This document shows, in pieces, positions 27,343 to 36,592 of a stretch of 64,000 nt of DNA. Positions within the stretch are counted from its first letter, which is position 1. Every line of letters begins with the position of its first letter. This DNA is from Nocardia neocaledoniensis (GTDB taxonomy: Bacteria; Actinomycetota; Actinomycetes; Mycobacteriales; Mycobacteriaceae), in NCBI RefSeq assembly GCF_003182135.1, contig NZ_QGTL01000007.1:308411-372410 (forward strand). The letters run 5' to 3'. Below the pieces are notes generated by a model that searched no databases, was not told where the DNA came from, and was given only the letters and a program-made list of their open reading frames with translations. Made by a program: the position numbers and the translations under genes.

Positions 27343-28512
27343 ATGAAGTCATTTCCCGCGCGCCGCCTCCGCCTCGCGACACTGGCCATCGCGCTGGTCG
27401 CGACCGCGTCGGCCTGTTCCGGCGACATCGACGAAGGCCCCGCCGTCGCCCTCGAACCGGCCCCGGCCGAGCAGCAGCTCGCCGGCGCCTGCCCGGCCAC
27501 CGTGGTGGTCCAGTTGCAGTGGGCGCCGGAGACCGATTCCGGGCCCATCTTCGGCCTGCTCGGCCCCGGCTACCGGGTCGACGCCGACAACAACAAGATC
27601 ACCGGACCGCTCGTCGCCGACGGCAAGGACACCGGCGTCGAGCTCGAGATCCGGGCCGGCGGTCCGGCCATCGGCTTCCAGACCGTGCCCTCGCAGATGT
27701 ATGTCGACCAGAGCATCACCCTCGGGCTCGCGCACTCCGAGCACGCCATCGCGGCCGCCGGTCAGCAGCCGATCGTCGCGGTGACCACGCTGCTGCGCAA
27801 CAGCCCGCAGATGCTGATGTGGGACCCGAAGACCAACCCCGGCTGGCAGGACATCGCCGACATCGGCAGGTCGGGGAAGCCGATCGTGGTGTCCAAGGGC
27901 CAGCTGTACCCGAACTGGCTGGTGGCCCGCGGGCTGGTGAAGCAGGACCAGATCGACGCGTCCTACGACAATTCGCCCTCGCGGTTCGTCACCGATCCGT
28001 CCTTCGCGCAGCAGGGTTTCGCCAATGCCGAGCCCTACACCTACGAGCACGAGGTGCGGGCCTGGAACAAGCCCGTCGCCTACCAGTTGCTCAAGGACGT
28101 CGGCTACGAGGGCTACGCCCGCACGGTGAACGTGCGCGCCGACAAGCTCGCCGAACTGCGGCCCTGCCTGCAGAAGCTGGTGCCGATGATCCAGCAGGCC
28201 ACGGCCCGGTTCCGGGCCGACCCCGCGCACGTCAACGACGTCGTCGTCGACGTGGTCGAACAGAATCCCAAGCTGAGTCCCTACAGCCCCGAACTGGCCG
28301 CGTTCGGTTCCAAGGCCCTGATCGACGGCGGCCTGATCGGCAACGACACCGACGGCGTCCTCGGCAGTTTCGACGAGGCCCGCGTCCAGCGCATCATCGA
28401 CGAATTCGGACCCATCCTGCGCACCGGCGGCGCGGACGTGCCCGCGGGACTCACCGCGAAGGACCTGGTCACCAAGGAATTCCTCGACCCCAGCATCTCC
28501 GTCACCGGATAA
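27343..28512 (+). CDS. ABC transporter substrate-binding lipoprotein (NMT1/SsuA-like)
   Basis: 389 residues. Lipoprotein signal with the likely modified Cys25 (TASACSGD). The mature part has the two-lobed NMT1/ThiY/SsuA look: VVVQLQWAPETDSGPIFGLL at the front (ligand-pocket strand) and NSPQMLMWDPKT, GKPIVVSKGQLYPNWL, FANAEPYTYEHE along the pocket. It is longer than typical members. Likely ligands are planar nitrogen compounds (purine- or pyrimidine-like), given the neighbouring amidohydrolase. RBS AGAGGA. Confidence 0.88.
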   Translation: MKSFPARRLRLATLAIALVATASACSGDIDEGPAVALEPAPAEQQLAGACPATVVVQLQWAPETDSGPIFGLLGPGYRVDADNNKITGPLVADGKDTGVELEIRAGGPAIGFQTVPSQMYVDQSITLGLAHSEHAIAAAGQQPIVAVTTLLRNSPQMLMWDPKTNPGWQDIADIGRSGKPIVVSKGQLYPNWLVARGLVKQDQIDASYDNSPSRFVTDPSFAQQGFANAEPYTYEHEVRAWNKPVAYQLLKDVGYEGYARTVNVRADKLAELRPCLQKLVPMIQQATARFRADPAHVNDVVVDVVEQNPKLSPYSPELAAFGSKALIDGGLIGNDTDGVLGSFDEARVQRIIDEFGPILRTGGADVPAGLTAKDLVTKEFLDPSISVTG

Positions 28513-28524
28513 GGAGTCACACCA

Positions 28525-29517
28525 ATGACCACCAGTTACGACCTCTCCGAGGTCTCGCGCGAGAAGGCGATGGGCGGGCTCGGCAAGGAGACCGACGCCC
28601 GGGAGATCCGCGTCATCGACCTCACCGACTTCGACGACCGGCGCGCCGAGATCACCGAGCAACTCTGGGACGCGGCCACCGAGATCGGCTTCTTCCAGCT
28701 CTCCGGCCACGGCATCCCGCAGGACCTGATCGACGGAATGTTCGGCGCCACCGCCGATTTCTTCGCGCTCCCCGAGGCCGTGAAGGGCCGATACCCGCTG
28801 GTCAAGAAGAACAACGCGGGGTGGGAGAGCCTGAGCCAGGTGCGCCCGTCCATCGGCGTGCCGGATCAGAAGGAGTCCTACCAGGTCACCCGGCCGCACA
28901 TGGCCGAGCTCTGGCCCAGCGAGGACGAACTGGCCGGATTCCGTTCCCGCGTCCTCGATTTCGAGTCCCGCGCCTGGGCGGTGGCGATGCGGGTGCTGTC
29001 CTGCTTCGCCGACCGTCTCGGCCTGCCGCGCGAACACTTCACCGCCGCACACGATCCCGCCTCCCCGGACTACCAGAGCACGCTGCGGCTGCTGCACTAC
29101 TTCGCCGTGCCCGAGGAGCTGCGTGGCGTGCCGGGCCGGTGGCGGGCGGGCGCGCACACCGACTTCGACTGCCTGACCCTGCTGTTCCAGCGCGACGGTC
29201 AGGGCGGGCTGCAGGTGTGCCCCGGCAAGGAGATGGCCGAGCAGGAGTGGACCTCCATCACCCCCTCGTCGAGCCTGATCACCTGCAACATCGGCGACAT
29301 GCTCACCCGCTGGAGCGACGACCTGCTGCCGTCGAACTTCCACCGCGTCCGCAGCCCGGGCGAGGGCGAATACCAGGGCGAGCGCTACAGCATCGCCTAC
29401 TTCGCCCAGGCCGACCGCGACGCGATCATCCAGGGCCCGGCAGGCAAATATCCGCCCGTCACCGCCGCCGACTTCCTCACGCAGCGTGTGCAGGCGAACT
29501 ATCAGCCCAAGGGATAA
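28525..29517 (+). CDS. isopenicillin N synthase-like 2-oxoglutarate/Fe(II) oxygenase
   Basis: 330 residues. Non-heme iron facial triad is visible: His211 and Asp213 in GAHTDFDCLTLLFQ, His273 in LPSNFHRVRSP. The co-substrate-binding Arg287-x-Ser follows in GERYSIAYFAQ. The N-terminal DIOX_N region begins RVIDLTDFDDRRAEITEQLWDAATEIGFFQLSGHG. The family includes desaturases, demethylases and ring-modifying enzymes. It lies 12 bp after the binding-protein gene, so it is part of the import operon and probably oxidises the imported compound. Confidence 0.9.
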   Translation: MTTSYDLSEVSREKAMGGLGKETDAREIRVIDLTDFDDRRAEITEQLWDAATEIGFFQLSGHGIPQDLIDGMFGATADFFALPEAVKGRYPLVKKNNAGWESLSQVRPSIGVPDQKESYQVTRPHMAELWPSEDELAGFRSRVLDFESRAWAVAMRVLSCFADRLGLPREHFTAAHDPASPDYQSTLRLLHYFAVPEELRGVPGRWRAGAHTDFDCLTLLFQRDGQGGLQVCPGKEMAEQEWTSITPSSSLITCNIGDMLTRWSDDLLPSNFHRVRSPGEGEYQGERYSIAYFAQADRDAIIQGPAGKYPPVTAADFLTQRVQANYQPKG

Positions 29518-29547
29518 TCGGGACAGCACCCGGAAAGGACCATCGTG

Positions 29548-30192
29548 ATGACCGACGAGAGCTCCGCGCTGCTCGGCCGATCCGTCCATCGGCAGATCCG
29601 GCAGATGGTCCTCGCCGGCGAGCTGGCCCCCGGCAGACCGCTCAGCGTGCCCGCGCTGGCGACCCAGCTGGGGGTCAGCCGCAGTCCCGTCCGTGAGGCG
29701 GTGCAGCAGCTGATCTACGAGGGCCTGGCGGTGAGCGCGCCGCACGCCGGGGCGAAGGTCGCCGCGGTCGACGACGCGCAGATCCGCGAGGTGCTCGCGG
29801 TCCGCGCCGTCCTCGACGGGCTCGCCGCCGCGGCGGCGGCCACCCGCCTCACCGAGGCCGATCTGGACAAGCTCGCGAGCATCATCGCCGCCCAGGAGGC
29901 CAACCTCGACGACGCCACCGACGCGGCCCGCGACGCCCAGCTCGACCTGGAATTCCACACCTTCCTGCGCGACGCCTCCGGCAACAGCTGCCTGAGCGAG
30001 GAACTGGCCCGGCTCGAGGCCAAGGCCCACCTCTACCGCGGTGACCTGTGGTGCTCGGCCCGCAACCGCCGCGTCGCCCTGCGCGAGCACCGCCGCATCG
30101 TGGAGGCACTGGAATCGGGGCACGCCGAGTCGGCCCGTGCCGCCGCCGAGGCGCACGTCCACGGTCTGCTGACCCGGCTCGATCGGGCCTGA
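29548..30192 (+). CDS. GntR-family (FCD-type) transcriptional regulator
   Basis: 214 residues. N-terminal GntR winged helix: QIRQMVLAGELAPGRPLSVPALATQLGVSRSPVREAVQQLIYEGLAV (residues 15-60). The C-terminal all-helical FCD ligand domain includes EVLAVRAVLDGLAAAAAA and EFHTFLRDASGN (metal/ligand-binding His), plus REHRRIVEALESG. It ends the import/catabolic operon and most probably regulates it. ATG at 29548; a GTG three bases before it is also possible. The Shine-Dalgarno AAGGA is better spaced for the ATG. Confidence 0.9.
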   Translation: MTDESSALLGRSVHRQIRQMVLAGELAPGRPLSVPALATQLGVSRSPVREAVQQLIYEGLAVSAPHAGAKVAAVDDAQIREVLAVRAVLDGLAAAAAATRLTEADLDKLASIIAAQEANLDDATDAARDAQLDLEFHTFLRDASGNSCLSEELARLEAKAHLYRGDLWCSARNRRVALREHRRIVEALESGHAESARAAAEAHVHGLLTRLDRA

Positions 30193-30204
30193 TCGGCGGG
30201 CTTC

Positions 30205-30720
30205 TCAGCGCTGGTCGCGATAGGCGGGCGCCTTCGCGGTGCCCGCCGGGGTGAGTGTGTGCAGCAGCGGCATCGTGCGCCGGGCGATCACCGTCGACAG
30301 CACGATCACGCTGTGCGAGCGCACCACCGAGCCGGTCCGGTCGATGCTGAGCAGCACCGCCTGCAGGCCGGCGTGCGAGTCGGCCCCGATCCGGCACAGC
30401 ACGTCGCCCGACCCGGTCGTCGCGTAGGCCTCGAGCACACCGGGGATGGCCTCGAGCTCGGCGCTGACCGTGTCCAGCGCACCCTGCGCGATCTCGAGCG
30501 TCACGAAGGCCTGCACATCGAAACCGGCCGCGGTGACGTCGATCTGCGGGTCGTAGGAGGCGATCACCCCCGACTCCTCCATCCGGTTGATCCGCGCCTG
30601 CACGGTGGCCCGCGCGACCTTCGTGCGGCGCGAGAGCTCGAGGATTCCGGCCTTCTGGTACTCGTGCATCGCGGACAGGATCGCCAGATCGAGTTCGTCC
30701 AGTTTCGCGGGCGTGCGCAT
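30205..30720 (-). CDS. Lrp/AsnC-family transcriptional regulator
   Basis: 171 residues. HTH LDELDLAILSAMHEYQKAGILELSRRTKVARATVQARINRMEESGVI at residues 6-55; effector-binding RAM domain afterwards (VQAFVTLEIAQGALDTVSAELEAIPGVLEAYATTGSGDVLCRI). The ATG at 30720 has a strong AGGAGG. It is divergent from the 4-hydroxyphenylpyruvate dioxygenase gene, an arrangement often seen for regulation by aromatic amino acids. Confidence 0.92.
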   Translation of the reverse strand: MRTPAKLDELDLAILSAMHEYQKAGILELSRRTKVARATVQARINRMEESGVIASYDPQIDVTAAGFDVQAFVTLEIAQGALDTVSAELEAIPGVLEAYATTGSGDVLCRIGADSHAGLQAVLLSIDRTGSVVRSHSVIVLSTVIARRTMPLLHTLTPAGTAKAPAYRDQR

Positions 30721-30851
30721 CGGAAGACCTCCTGCTCGGGTGCTATTCAAATTGTCCACCATCGAGCCGTTTCCGGTGGCTTCTCGTGTCAGCTTGCCCA
30801 GGGTTCGATGGCGTAGTTGCCCAGCTGCGTGATCGCGGGATTTCCTAGGTC

Positions 30852-31997
30852 ATGACCATTGAGCAGCAGCTCGTCGGGCTCATCGAGCACGACGACAGTG
30901 TCGATCCGTTTCCGGTGATCGGGTGGGACGCGCTGGTGTGGGTCGTCGGCAACGCGACCCAGTGCGCGCACTACCTGCAGTCCGCGTTCGGGATGCGGCT
31001 CGAGGCGTACTCCGGCCCCGAGACCGGCAACCGTGACCACAAGGCGTTCGTGCTGCGCAGCGGGTCGGCACGGTTCGTCGTCCAGGGCGCCGTCGACCCG
31101 GACAGCCCGCTCGTCGCCCATCACGACCGCCACGGCGACGGCGTCGTCGACATCGCGCTCGAGGTGCCCGACGTCGACCGCTGCGTCGCCTGGGCCCGCG
31201 AGCACGGCGCGCGCATCCTCGTCGAACCGCACGACGCGACAGACGAATTCGGCACCGTCCGCTCCGCGTCGCTGGCCACCTACGGCGAGACCAGACACAC
31301 GCTGGTCGACCGCTCCGGCTATCACGGGCCGTATCTGCCGGGCTACGTCCCGCGCACCTCCACCCGCGAGCAGCGCGGCGGGCGGCTGTTCCAGGCGATC
31401 GACCACGTGGTCGGCAATGTCGAGCTCGGCATGATGGACCGCTGGGTCGACTTCTACCGCGACGTCATGGGATTCACGAACATGGCCGAGTTCGTCGGCG
31501 ACGACATCGCCACCGAGTACTCCGCGCTGATGAGCAAGGTCGTCGCCAACGGCAACCACCGGGTCAAGTTCCCGCTCAACGAACCGGCCGTGAGCCGCAA
31601 GCGTTCTCAGATCGACGAGTATCTCGAGTTCTATCGCGGCCCCGGCGTCCAGCACATCGCCCTCGCCACCGGCGACATCCTCGCCACCGTCGACGCGCTG
31701 CGCGCCGAGGGCGTCGAATTCCTGGCGACCCCCGACACCTACTACGAGGACCCCGAACTGCGCGCCCGGATCGGGCACGTCCGGGTCCCGGTGGGGGAGT
31801 TGCAGCGACGCGGCATCCTGGTCGACCGCGACGAGGACGGCTATCTGCTGCAGATCTTCACCCGTCCCATCGGCGACCGTCCCACCGTCTTCTTCGAACT
31901 CATCGAGCGACACGGCTCACTCGGCTTCGGAAAAGGCAATTTCAAAGCGCTTTTCCAGGCGATCGAACGGGAACAGGAGGCCCGCGGGAACCTGTAG
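30852..31997 (+). CDS. hppD: 4-hydroxyphenylpyruvate dioxygenase
   Basis: 381 residues. It converts 4-hydroxyphenylpyruvate to homogentisate in tyrosine breakdown. Two VOC-type halves; the iron ligands are His185 (AIDHVVGNVE), His268 (GVQHIALAT) and Glu349 (VFFELIER). The C-terminal RHGSLGFGKGNFKALFQAIE is diagnostic. It is divergent from an Lrp/AsnC gene. The next homogentisate pathway genes are not adjacent. Confidence 0.96.
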   Translation: MTIEQQLVGLIEHDDSVDPFPVIGWDALVWVVGNATQCAHYLQSAFGMRLEAYSGPETGNRDHKAFVLRSGSARFVVQGAVDPDSPLVAHHDRHGDGVVDIALEVPDVDRCVAWAREHGARILVEPHDATDEFGTVRSASLATYGETRHTLVDRSGYHGPYLPGYVPRTSTREQRGGRLFQAIDHVVGNVELGMMDRWVDFYRDVMGFTNMAEFVGDDIATEYSALMSKVVANGNHRVKFPLNEPAVSRKRSQIDEYLEFYRGPGVQHIALATGDILATVDALRAEGVEFLATPDTYYEDPELRARIGHVRVPVGELQRRGILVDRDEDGYLLQIFTRPIGDRPTVFFELIERHGSLGFGKGNFKALFQAIEREQEARGNL

Positions 31998-32028
31998 CGC
32001 CGGCCCGCATGCGATTAGAGTTCATGGC

Positions 32029-32556
32029 ATGCGGATCCCCTCGGCGATCATCACCGGCATGGCCCTGGTCGTCATGCTGACGTCGTGCGGATCGGGGGGC
32101 GACTCCGATACGCCGACCGGACCGGGCAAACCACCACCGAAGGTCGCCTCGCTGGGGCCGTTCGTCGGCGAGTGCGGCCACGTCACCGACGACGAGGTGC
32201 GCACCCTGGCCGGGCTCGGGCAGATCTCGCGGGTCTACAAGAACGCCACCGGCTGCAACTGGCAGGCGGCCGGATTGTCCTCGCCCAGCGTGACGTTCGC
32301 CTCCTATCGGGGCAGCCCGATCGAGCGGGAGAAGGCCTGGGTGTCCAGCGTCGGCCGCAACCCGCAGACCATCGACGTCGGCGGCAAGCCCGGCTTCGAG
32401 GCGCTCGATCCTGAGGGCACGGTGTGCGATTTCGCCGTGCAGCTCGACGACGACTTCTTCGAATGGTCGATCTCCACCGGCCTGTTCGCCACCGGCGGCA
32501 ATCCGTGCGAGAAGACCAGGAAGCTGGCCGAACTCACCGTGGGGCGGCTCGGATGA
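32029..32556 (+). CDS. DUF3558 lipoprotein
   Basis: 175 residues. Lipobox LTSC with Cys20. The mature domain is the DUF3558 type of actinobacteria, with cysteines in FVGECGHVTDDEV, NATGCNWQAAG, GTVCDFAVQL and GGNPCEKTRKLAELT and an aromatic centre. Envelope lipoprotein of unknown function. Its last bases overlap the start of a second, similar lipoprotein gene (ATGA). Confidence 0.88.
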   Translation: MRIPSAIITGMALVVMLTSCGSGGDSDTPTGPGKPPPKVASLGPFVGECGHVTDDEVRTLAGLGQISRVYKNATGCNWQAAGLSSPSVTFASYRGSPIEREKAWVSSVGRNPQTIDVGGKPGFEALDPEGTVCDFAVQLDDDFFEWSISTGLFATGGNPCEKTRKLAELTVGRLG

Positions 32557-33107
32557 GCGCGCGCCGGATCGTGGTCGCGGCTTCGGCGGCGCTGCTGCTC
32601 ACCGCGACGCTGGCCGGGTGCGGCGAGAAGGTGCAGGGCAACGCGCAGCCGCTGGGCAGCGGCGGCGGCGGTGAGTCGATCAACACCGACTTCGACAAGC
32701 TGCTGCGCGAATGCGATGTGGTCGCCACCGACAAGATCGGCGAGATCATCGGCAACGCCACCTACGTCAACACCTCCTTCAGCGGCGCGGTGTGCATGTG
32801 GGACATCGAGGACGCCCCCGGCGGCGGGGCCATGGCCACCCTGAACTGGTACGAGATGGGTACGCTGAACAACGAGAAGGCGACCAACGACAAGTTGGGC
32901 TACCTCACCGGCGACATCACGGTGCAGGGCCGCAGGGCCCTGCAGGTGCGCAGGCCGGGCGACAACGACTCCTGCGGCGTCACCGCGCCCGCGGCCGATG
33001 TCGGCGTCGTCGGCTGGTGGATCAACTACCGGCCCGGCTCGGCACACCCCGACCCGTGCGCCGGCGCCCAGAAACTGGTGGAGCTGACCCTGGATCTGGC
33101 CCGGTAG
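32553..33107 (+). CDS. DUF3558 lipoprotein
   Basis: 184 residues. Lipobox LAGC with Cys23. DUF3558-like with paired cysteines (LRECDVVATDKI, GAVCMWDIED, NDSCGVTAP, HPDPCAGAQKLVELTLDLA). It is translationally coupled to the preceding homologue and the two probably arose by duplication. A third DUF3558 protein lies in the integrative element. Confidence 0.88.
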   Translation: MSARRIVVAASAALLLTATLAGCGEKVQGNAQPLGSGGGGESINTDFDKLLRECDVVATDKIGEIIGNATYVNTSFSGAVCMWDIEDAPGGGAMATLNWYEMGTLNNEKATNDKLGYLTGDITVQGRRALQVRRPGDNDSCGVTAPAADVGVVGWWINYRPGSAHPDPCAGAQKLVELTLDLAR

Positions 33108-33130
33108 AAGCCTTGACGCACGACCCCGCT

Positions 33131-33160
33131 TTGACCCCGGTTCGGGCGGGCGCGTATCGT
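33131..33160 (+). promoter_or_regulatory. likely str-operon promoter
   Basis: TTGACC (33131-33136), 18-bp spacer, TATCGT (33155-33160), about 220 bases upstream of rpsL. The long untranslated leader is usual for actinobacterial ribosomal operons. Confidence 0.5.
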
Positions 33161-33378
33161 GGATCGCTGTGCCCGGATTGCTACGGGCAAGTTCGTGCGT
33201 GAACGTAGGCCAGCGAGAGCGGCCGGTACGTTCCAGCGTGCCCGGAAAAAGGGCCCTGAGCTGCGCGCGACACGCCCGACCGCGGGTCAAGCGAAACACG
33301 GTCGGACGTGCGAGTGAAAGCTCGATGAACTGAAGACACGTTCCGACAGCCGCAATAACCGATAAGGAAAGCCGGTCT

Positions 33379-33753
33379 ATGCCAACCATCAACCAGCTGG
33401 TCCGCAAGGGTCGCCGCGACAAGGTCTCCAAGACCAAGACCGCGGCCCTGAAGGGGAGCCCGCAGCGTCGTGGCGTGTGCACTCGCGTGTACACCACGAC
33501 CCCGAAGAAGCCGAACTCCGCGCTCCGTAAGGTCGCGCGTGTTCGCCTGACCAGCGCGGTCGAGGTCACGGCTTACATCCCCGGTGAGGGCCACAACCTG
33601 CAGGAGCACTCGATGGTGCTCGTGCGTGGCGGTCGTGTGAAGGACCTCCCGGGTGTGCGCTACAAGATCATCCGTGGCTCGCTGGACACCCAGGGTGTGA
33701 AGAACCGCAAGCAGGCTCGCAGCCGCTACGGCGCCAAGAAGGAGAAGAGCTGA
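33379..33753 (+). CDS. rpsL: 30S ribosomal protein S12
   Basis: 124 residues, standard length. It shapes the decoding centre. The streptomycin-resistance positions are wild type: Lys43 (TTPKKPNSALRK) and Lys88 (GGRVKDLPGVRY). GEGHNLQEHSMVLVRGG is the family signature. Good AAGGAA RBS. rpsG begins one base after its stop. Confidence 0.98.
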   Translation: MPTINQLVRKGRRDKVSKTKTAALKGSPQRRGVCTRVYTTTPKKPNSALRKVARVRLTSAVEVTAYIPGEGHNLQEHSMVLVRGGRVKDLPGVRYKIIRGSLDTQGVKNRKQARSRYGAKKEKS

Positions 33754-33754
33754 T

Positions 33755-34225
33755 ATGCCACGCAAGGGCCCCGCACCCAAGCGTCCGCTGATCAACGACC
33801 CGGTCTACGGGTCGCCGCTGGTCACTCAGCTGGTCAACAAGATCCTGCTGGACGGTAAGAAGTCCACCGCCGAGCGCATCGTCTACGGTGCCCTCGAGCA
33901 GGCGCGTGAGAAGACCGGCACCGATCCGGTCGTCACCCTCAAGCGCGCGCTGGACAACGTCAAGCCCGCCCTCGAGGTGAAGCCCCGCCGCGTCGGTGGC
34001 GCCACCTACCAGGTGCCGGTCGAGGTCCGTCCGGGCCGCGCCAACACCCTGGCGCTGCGCTGGCTGGTCAGCTACTCCCGCGCCCGTCGCGAGAAGACCA
34101 TGGTCGAGCGTCTCGCCAACGAACTCCTCGACGCCAGCAACGGCCTCGGCGCTTCGGTGAAGCGTCGCGAGGACACCCACAAGATGGCCGAGTCGAACCG
34201 GGCCTTCGCGCACTACCGCTGGTGA
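33755..34225 (+). CDS. rpsG: 30S ribosomal protein S7
   Basis: 156 residues, standard actinobacterial length. It binds 16S rRNA and nucleates the small-subunit head. Family marks: MPRKGPAPKRPLINDPVYGS and GGATYQVPVEVRPGRANTLALRWLV. Co-transcribed with rpsL. Confidence 0.98.
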   Translation: MPRKGPAPKRPLINDPVYGSPLVTQLVNKILLDGKKSTAERIVYGALEQAREKTGTDPVVTLKRALDNVKPALEVKPRRVGGATYQVPVEVRPGRANTLALRWLVSYSRARREKTMVERLANELLDASNGLGASVKRREDTHKMAESNRAFAHYRW

Positions 34226-34277
34226 TTGCCGCCCGGCCCGTCGCTAGTGTCGGCGCCGGAAGGCTTTCAGTCGGGAC

Positions 34278-34334
34278 GCGGCACTTCGGTGCCGCCCCCG
34301 GCGTTGACATTGTGACGACCCGAACCAGGGTCGT
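34278..34334 (+). promoter_or_regulatory. hairpin, TTGACA box and inverted repeat between rpsG and fusA
   Basis: A 7-bp hairpin GCGGCAC-TTCG-GTGCCGC (34278-34295) with a UUCG-type loop, then TTGACA (34304-34309), then ACGACCC-N6-GGGTCGT (34315-34334). This could be an attenuator or processing site followed by a secondary fusA promoter. The -10 is not obvious. Confidence 0.4.
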
Positions 34335-34375
34335 TCCCGAGAATCCCAACTAGCTAACGAGCGGGGAAGATTTCC

Positions 34376-36478
34376 GTGGCACAGGACGTGCTCACCGACC
34401 TGAACAAGGTCCGCAACATCGGCATCATGGCCCACATCGATGCGGGCAAGACCACCACCACCGAACGCATCCTCTTCTACACGGGTGTCAACTACAAGAT
34501 CGGTGAGACGCACGACGGCGCGTCGACCACCGACTGGATGGAGCAGGAGCAGGAGCGTGGTATCACCATCACCTCCGCCGCCGTGACCTGCTTCTGGAAC
34601 CAGAACCAGATCAACATCATCGACACCCCGGGTCACGTGGACTTCACCGTCGAGGTGGAGCGTTCGCTCCGCGTGCTCGACGGCGCCGTCGCCGTCTTCG
34701 ACGGCAAGGAGGGCGTCGAGCCCCAGTCCGAGCAGGTGTGGCGTCAGGCCGACAAGTACGACGTGCCGCGCATCTGTTTCGTGAACAAGATGGACAAGCT
34801 CGGCGCGGACTTCTACTTCACCGTGCAGACCATCAAGGACCGCCTCGGCGCGAAGCCGCTGGTCATCCAGCTGCCGATCGGCGCGGAGGACACCTTCGAG
34901 GGCATCGTCGACCTGGTCGAGATGAACGCCAAGGTGTGGACCGGCGAGACCAAGCTGGGCGAGAAGTACGAGGTCCAGGAGATCCCGGCCGACCTCAAGG
35001 AGAAGGCCGAGCAGTACCGCCAGGAACTGGTCGAGACCGTCGCCGAGTCGGACGAGGCGCTGCTGGAGAAGTTCTTCGGTGGCGAAGAGCTCACGATCGA
35101 GGAGATCAAGGCCGGCATCCGCAAGATGACCGTCGCCTCGGAGCTCTACCCCGTGCTGTGTGGTTCGGCGTTCAAGAACAAGGGCGTGCAGCCCATGCTC
35201 GACGCCGTCGTCGACTACCTGCCGTCCCCGCTGGACGTGGAGAACGTCGAGGGCCACGTGCCCGGCAAGGAAGACGAGATCATCACTCGTCAGCCGAGCA
35301 TCGACGCGCCGTTCTCGGCGCTGGCGTTCAAGATCGCCGTGCACCCGTTCTTCGGTGAGCTCACCTACATCCGCGTGTACTCGGGTTCGGTGGCCTCCGG
35401 TGCCCAGGTCGTCAACTCGACCAAGGGCAAGAAGGAGCGTCTGGGCAAGCTGTTCCAGATGCACTCCAACAAGGAGAACCCGGTTCCCGAGGTCACCGCG
35501 GGCCACATCTACGCGGTCATCGGCCTGAAGGACACCACCACCGGTGACACCCTCTGCGACCCGCAGAACCAGGTCGTCCTCGAGTCGATGACCTTCCCGG
35601 ACCCGGTCATCGAGGTCTCGATCGAGCCCAAGACCAAGTCCGACCAGGAGAAGCTCGGCACCGCGATCCAGAAGCTGGCGCGCGAGGATCCGACGTTCTC
35701 GGTCAAGCTCGACGCGGAGACCGGCCAGACCGTCATCGGCGGCATGGGCGAGCTCCACCTCGACATCCTCGTGGATCGTATGAAGCGCGAGTTCAAGGTC
35801 GAGGCGAACGTCGGTAAGCCGCAGGTGGCCTACCGCGAGACGATCACCAAGCCGGTCGAGAAGCTCGAGTTCACGCACAAGAAGCAGACGGGTGGCTCCG
35901 GCCAGTTCGCGAAGGTCATCATCGCGGTCGAGCCCTTCGTCGGCGAAGACGGTGCGCACTACGAGTTCGAGAACAAGGTCTCCGGCGGTCGTGTGCCCCG
36001 TGAGTACATCCCGTCGGTCGACGCCGGTGCCCAGGACGCCATGCAGTACGGCGTGCTCGCCGGCTACCCGCTGGTGAACATGAAGGTCATCCTGCTCGAC
36101 GGCGCGTACCACGACGTCGACTCGTCGGAAATGGCCTTCAAGATCGCGGGCTCGCAGGCCCTCAAGGAAGCGGCCCGCAAGGCCGGTCCGGTGATCCTCG
36201 AGCCGCTCATGGCGGTCGAGGTCATCACGCCCGAGGATTACATGGGCGACGTGATCGGCGACCTGAACTCCCGCCGTGGCCAGATCCAGGCCATGGAGGA
36301 ACGCAGTGGTGCCCGTGTCGTCAAGGCGCTGGTTCCGCTCTCGGAGATGTTCGGCTACATCGGTGACCTGCGGTCGAAGACCCAGGGTCGCGCGAACTAC
36401 TCCATGGTGTTCGACTCCTACGCTGAGGTTCCGGCCAACGTGTCCAAGGAGATCATCGCCAAGGCGACCGGCGAGTAA
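34376..36478 (+). CDS. fusA: elongation factor G
   Basis: 700 residues. Translocation GTPase. G1 AHIDAGKTT, switch I/G2 EQERGITITSAAVTC, G3 DTPGHVDF, G4 NKMDKLGADF, G5-like CGSAFKNKG. Domains II-V follow, including GGMGELHLDIL and GGRVPREYIPSVDAGAQDAM. GTG start with GGGGAAGA. The str-operon copy; a second paralogue is at 40.8 kb. Confidence 0.98.
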   Translation: MAQDVLTDLNKVRNIGIMAHIDAGKTTTTERILFYTGVNYKIGETHDGASTTDWMEQEQERGITITSAAVTCFWNQNQINIIDTPGHVDFTVEVERSLRVLDGAVAVFDGKEGVEPQSEQVWRQADKYDVPRICFVNKMDKLGADFYFTVQTIKDRLGAKPLVIQLPIGAEDTFEGIVDLVEMNAKVWTGETKLGEKYEVQEIPADLKEKAEQYRQELVETVAESDEALLEKFFGGEELTIEEIKAGIRKMTVASELYPVLCGSAFKNKGVQPMLDAVVDYLPSPLDVENVEGHVPGKEDEIITRQPSIDAPFSALAFKIAVHPFFGELTYIRVYSGSVASGAQVVNSTKGKKERLGKLFQMHSNKENPVPEVTAGHIYAVIGLKDTTTGDTLCDPQNQVVLESMTFPDPVIEVSIEPKTKSDQEKLGTAIQKLAREDPTFSVKLDAETGQTVIGGMGELHLDILVDRMKREFKVEANVGKPQVAYRETITKPVEKLEFTHKKQTGGSGQFAKVIIAVEPFVGEDGAHYEFENKVSGGRVPREYIPSVDAGAQDAMQYGVLAGYPLVNMKVILLDGAYHDVDSSEMAFKIAGSQALKEAARKAGPVILEPLMAVEVITPEDYMGDVIGDLNSRRGQIQAMEERSGARVVKALVPLSEMFGYIGDLRSKTQGRANYSMVFDSYAEVPANVSKEIIAKATGE

Positions 36479-36488
36479 TTCGCTTGCG

Positions 36489-36510
36489 GGGGCCAAGTAC
36501 GCTTGGCCCC
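36489..36510 (+). promoter_or_regulatory. fusA-tuf intergenic hairpin
   Basis: Perfect 9-bp stem GGGGCCAAG-TACG-CTTGGCCCC with no T-run, directly after the fusA stop and before a likely separate tuf leader. Partial terminator or RNA-processing site. Confidence 0.45.
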
Positions 36511-36592
36511 GGCAACCGGGCGTCAGCACGACCCCCCTTAATAACCGCACTGCTGCAAAAAAGCACGCACTAACTAGTCCAGGAGGACCACA

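Noticed and set aside
27349..30162. Antisense open frame of 937 codons
   Set aside because: Shadow of the binding protein, oxygenase and GntR genes.
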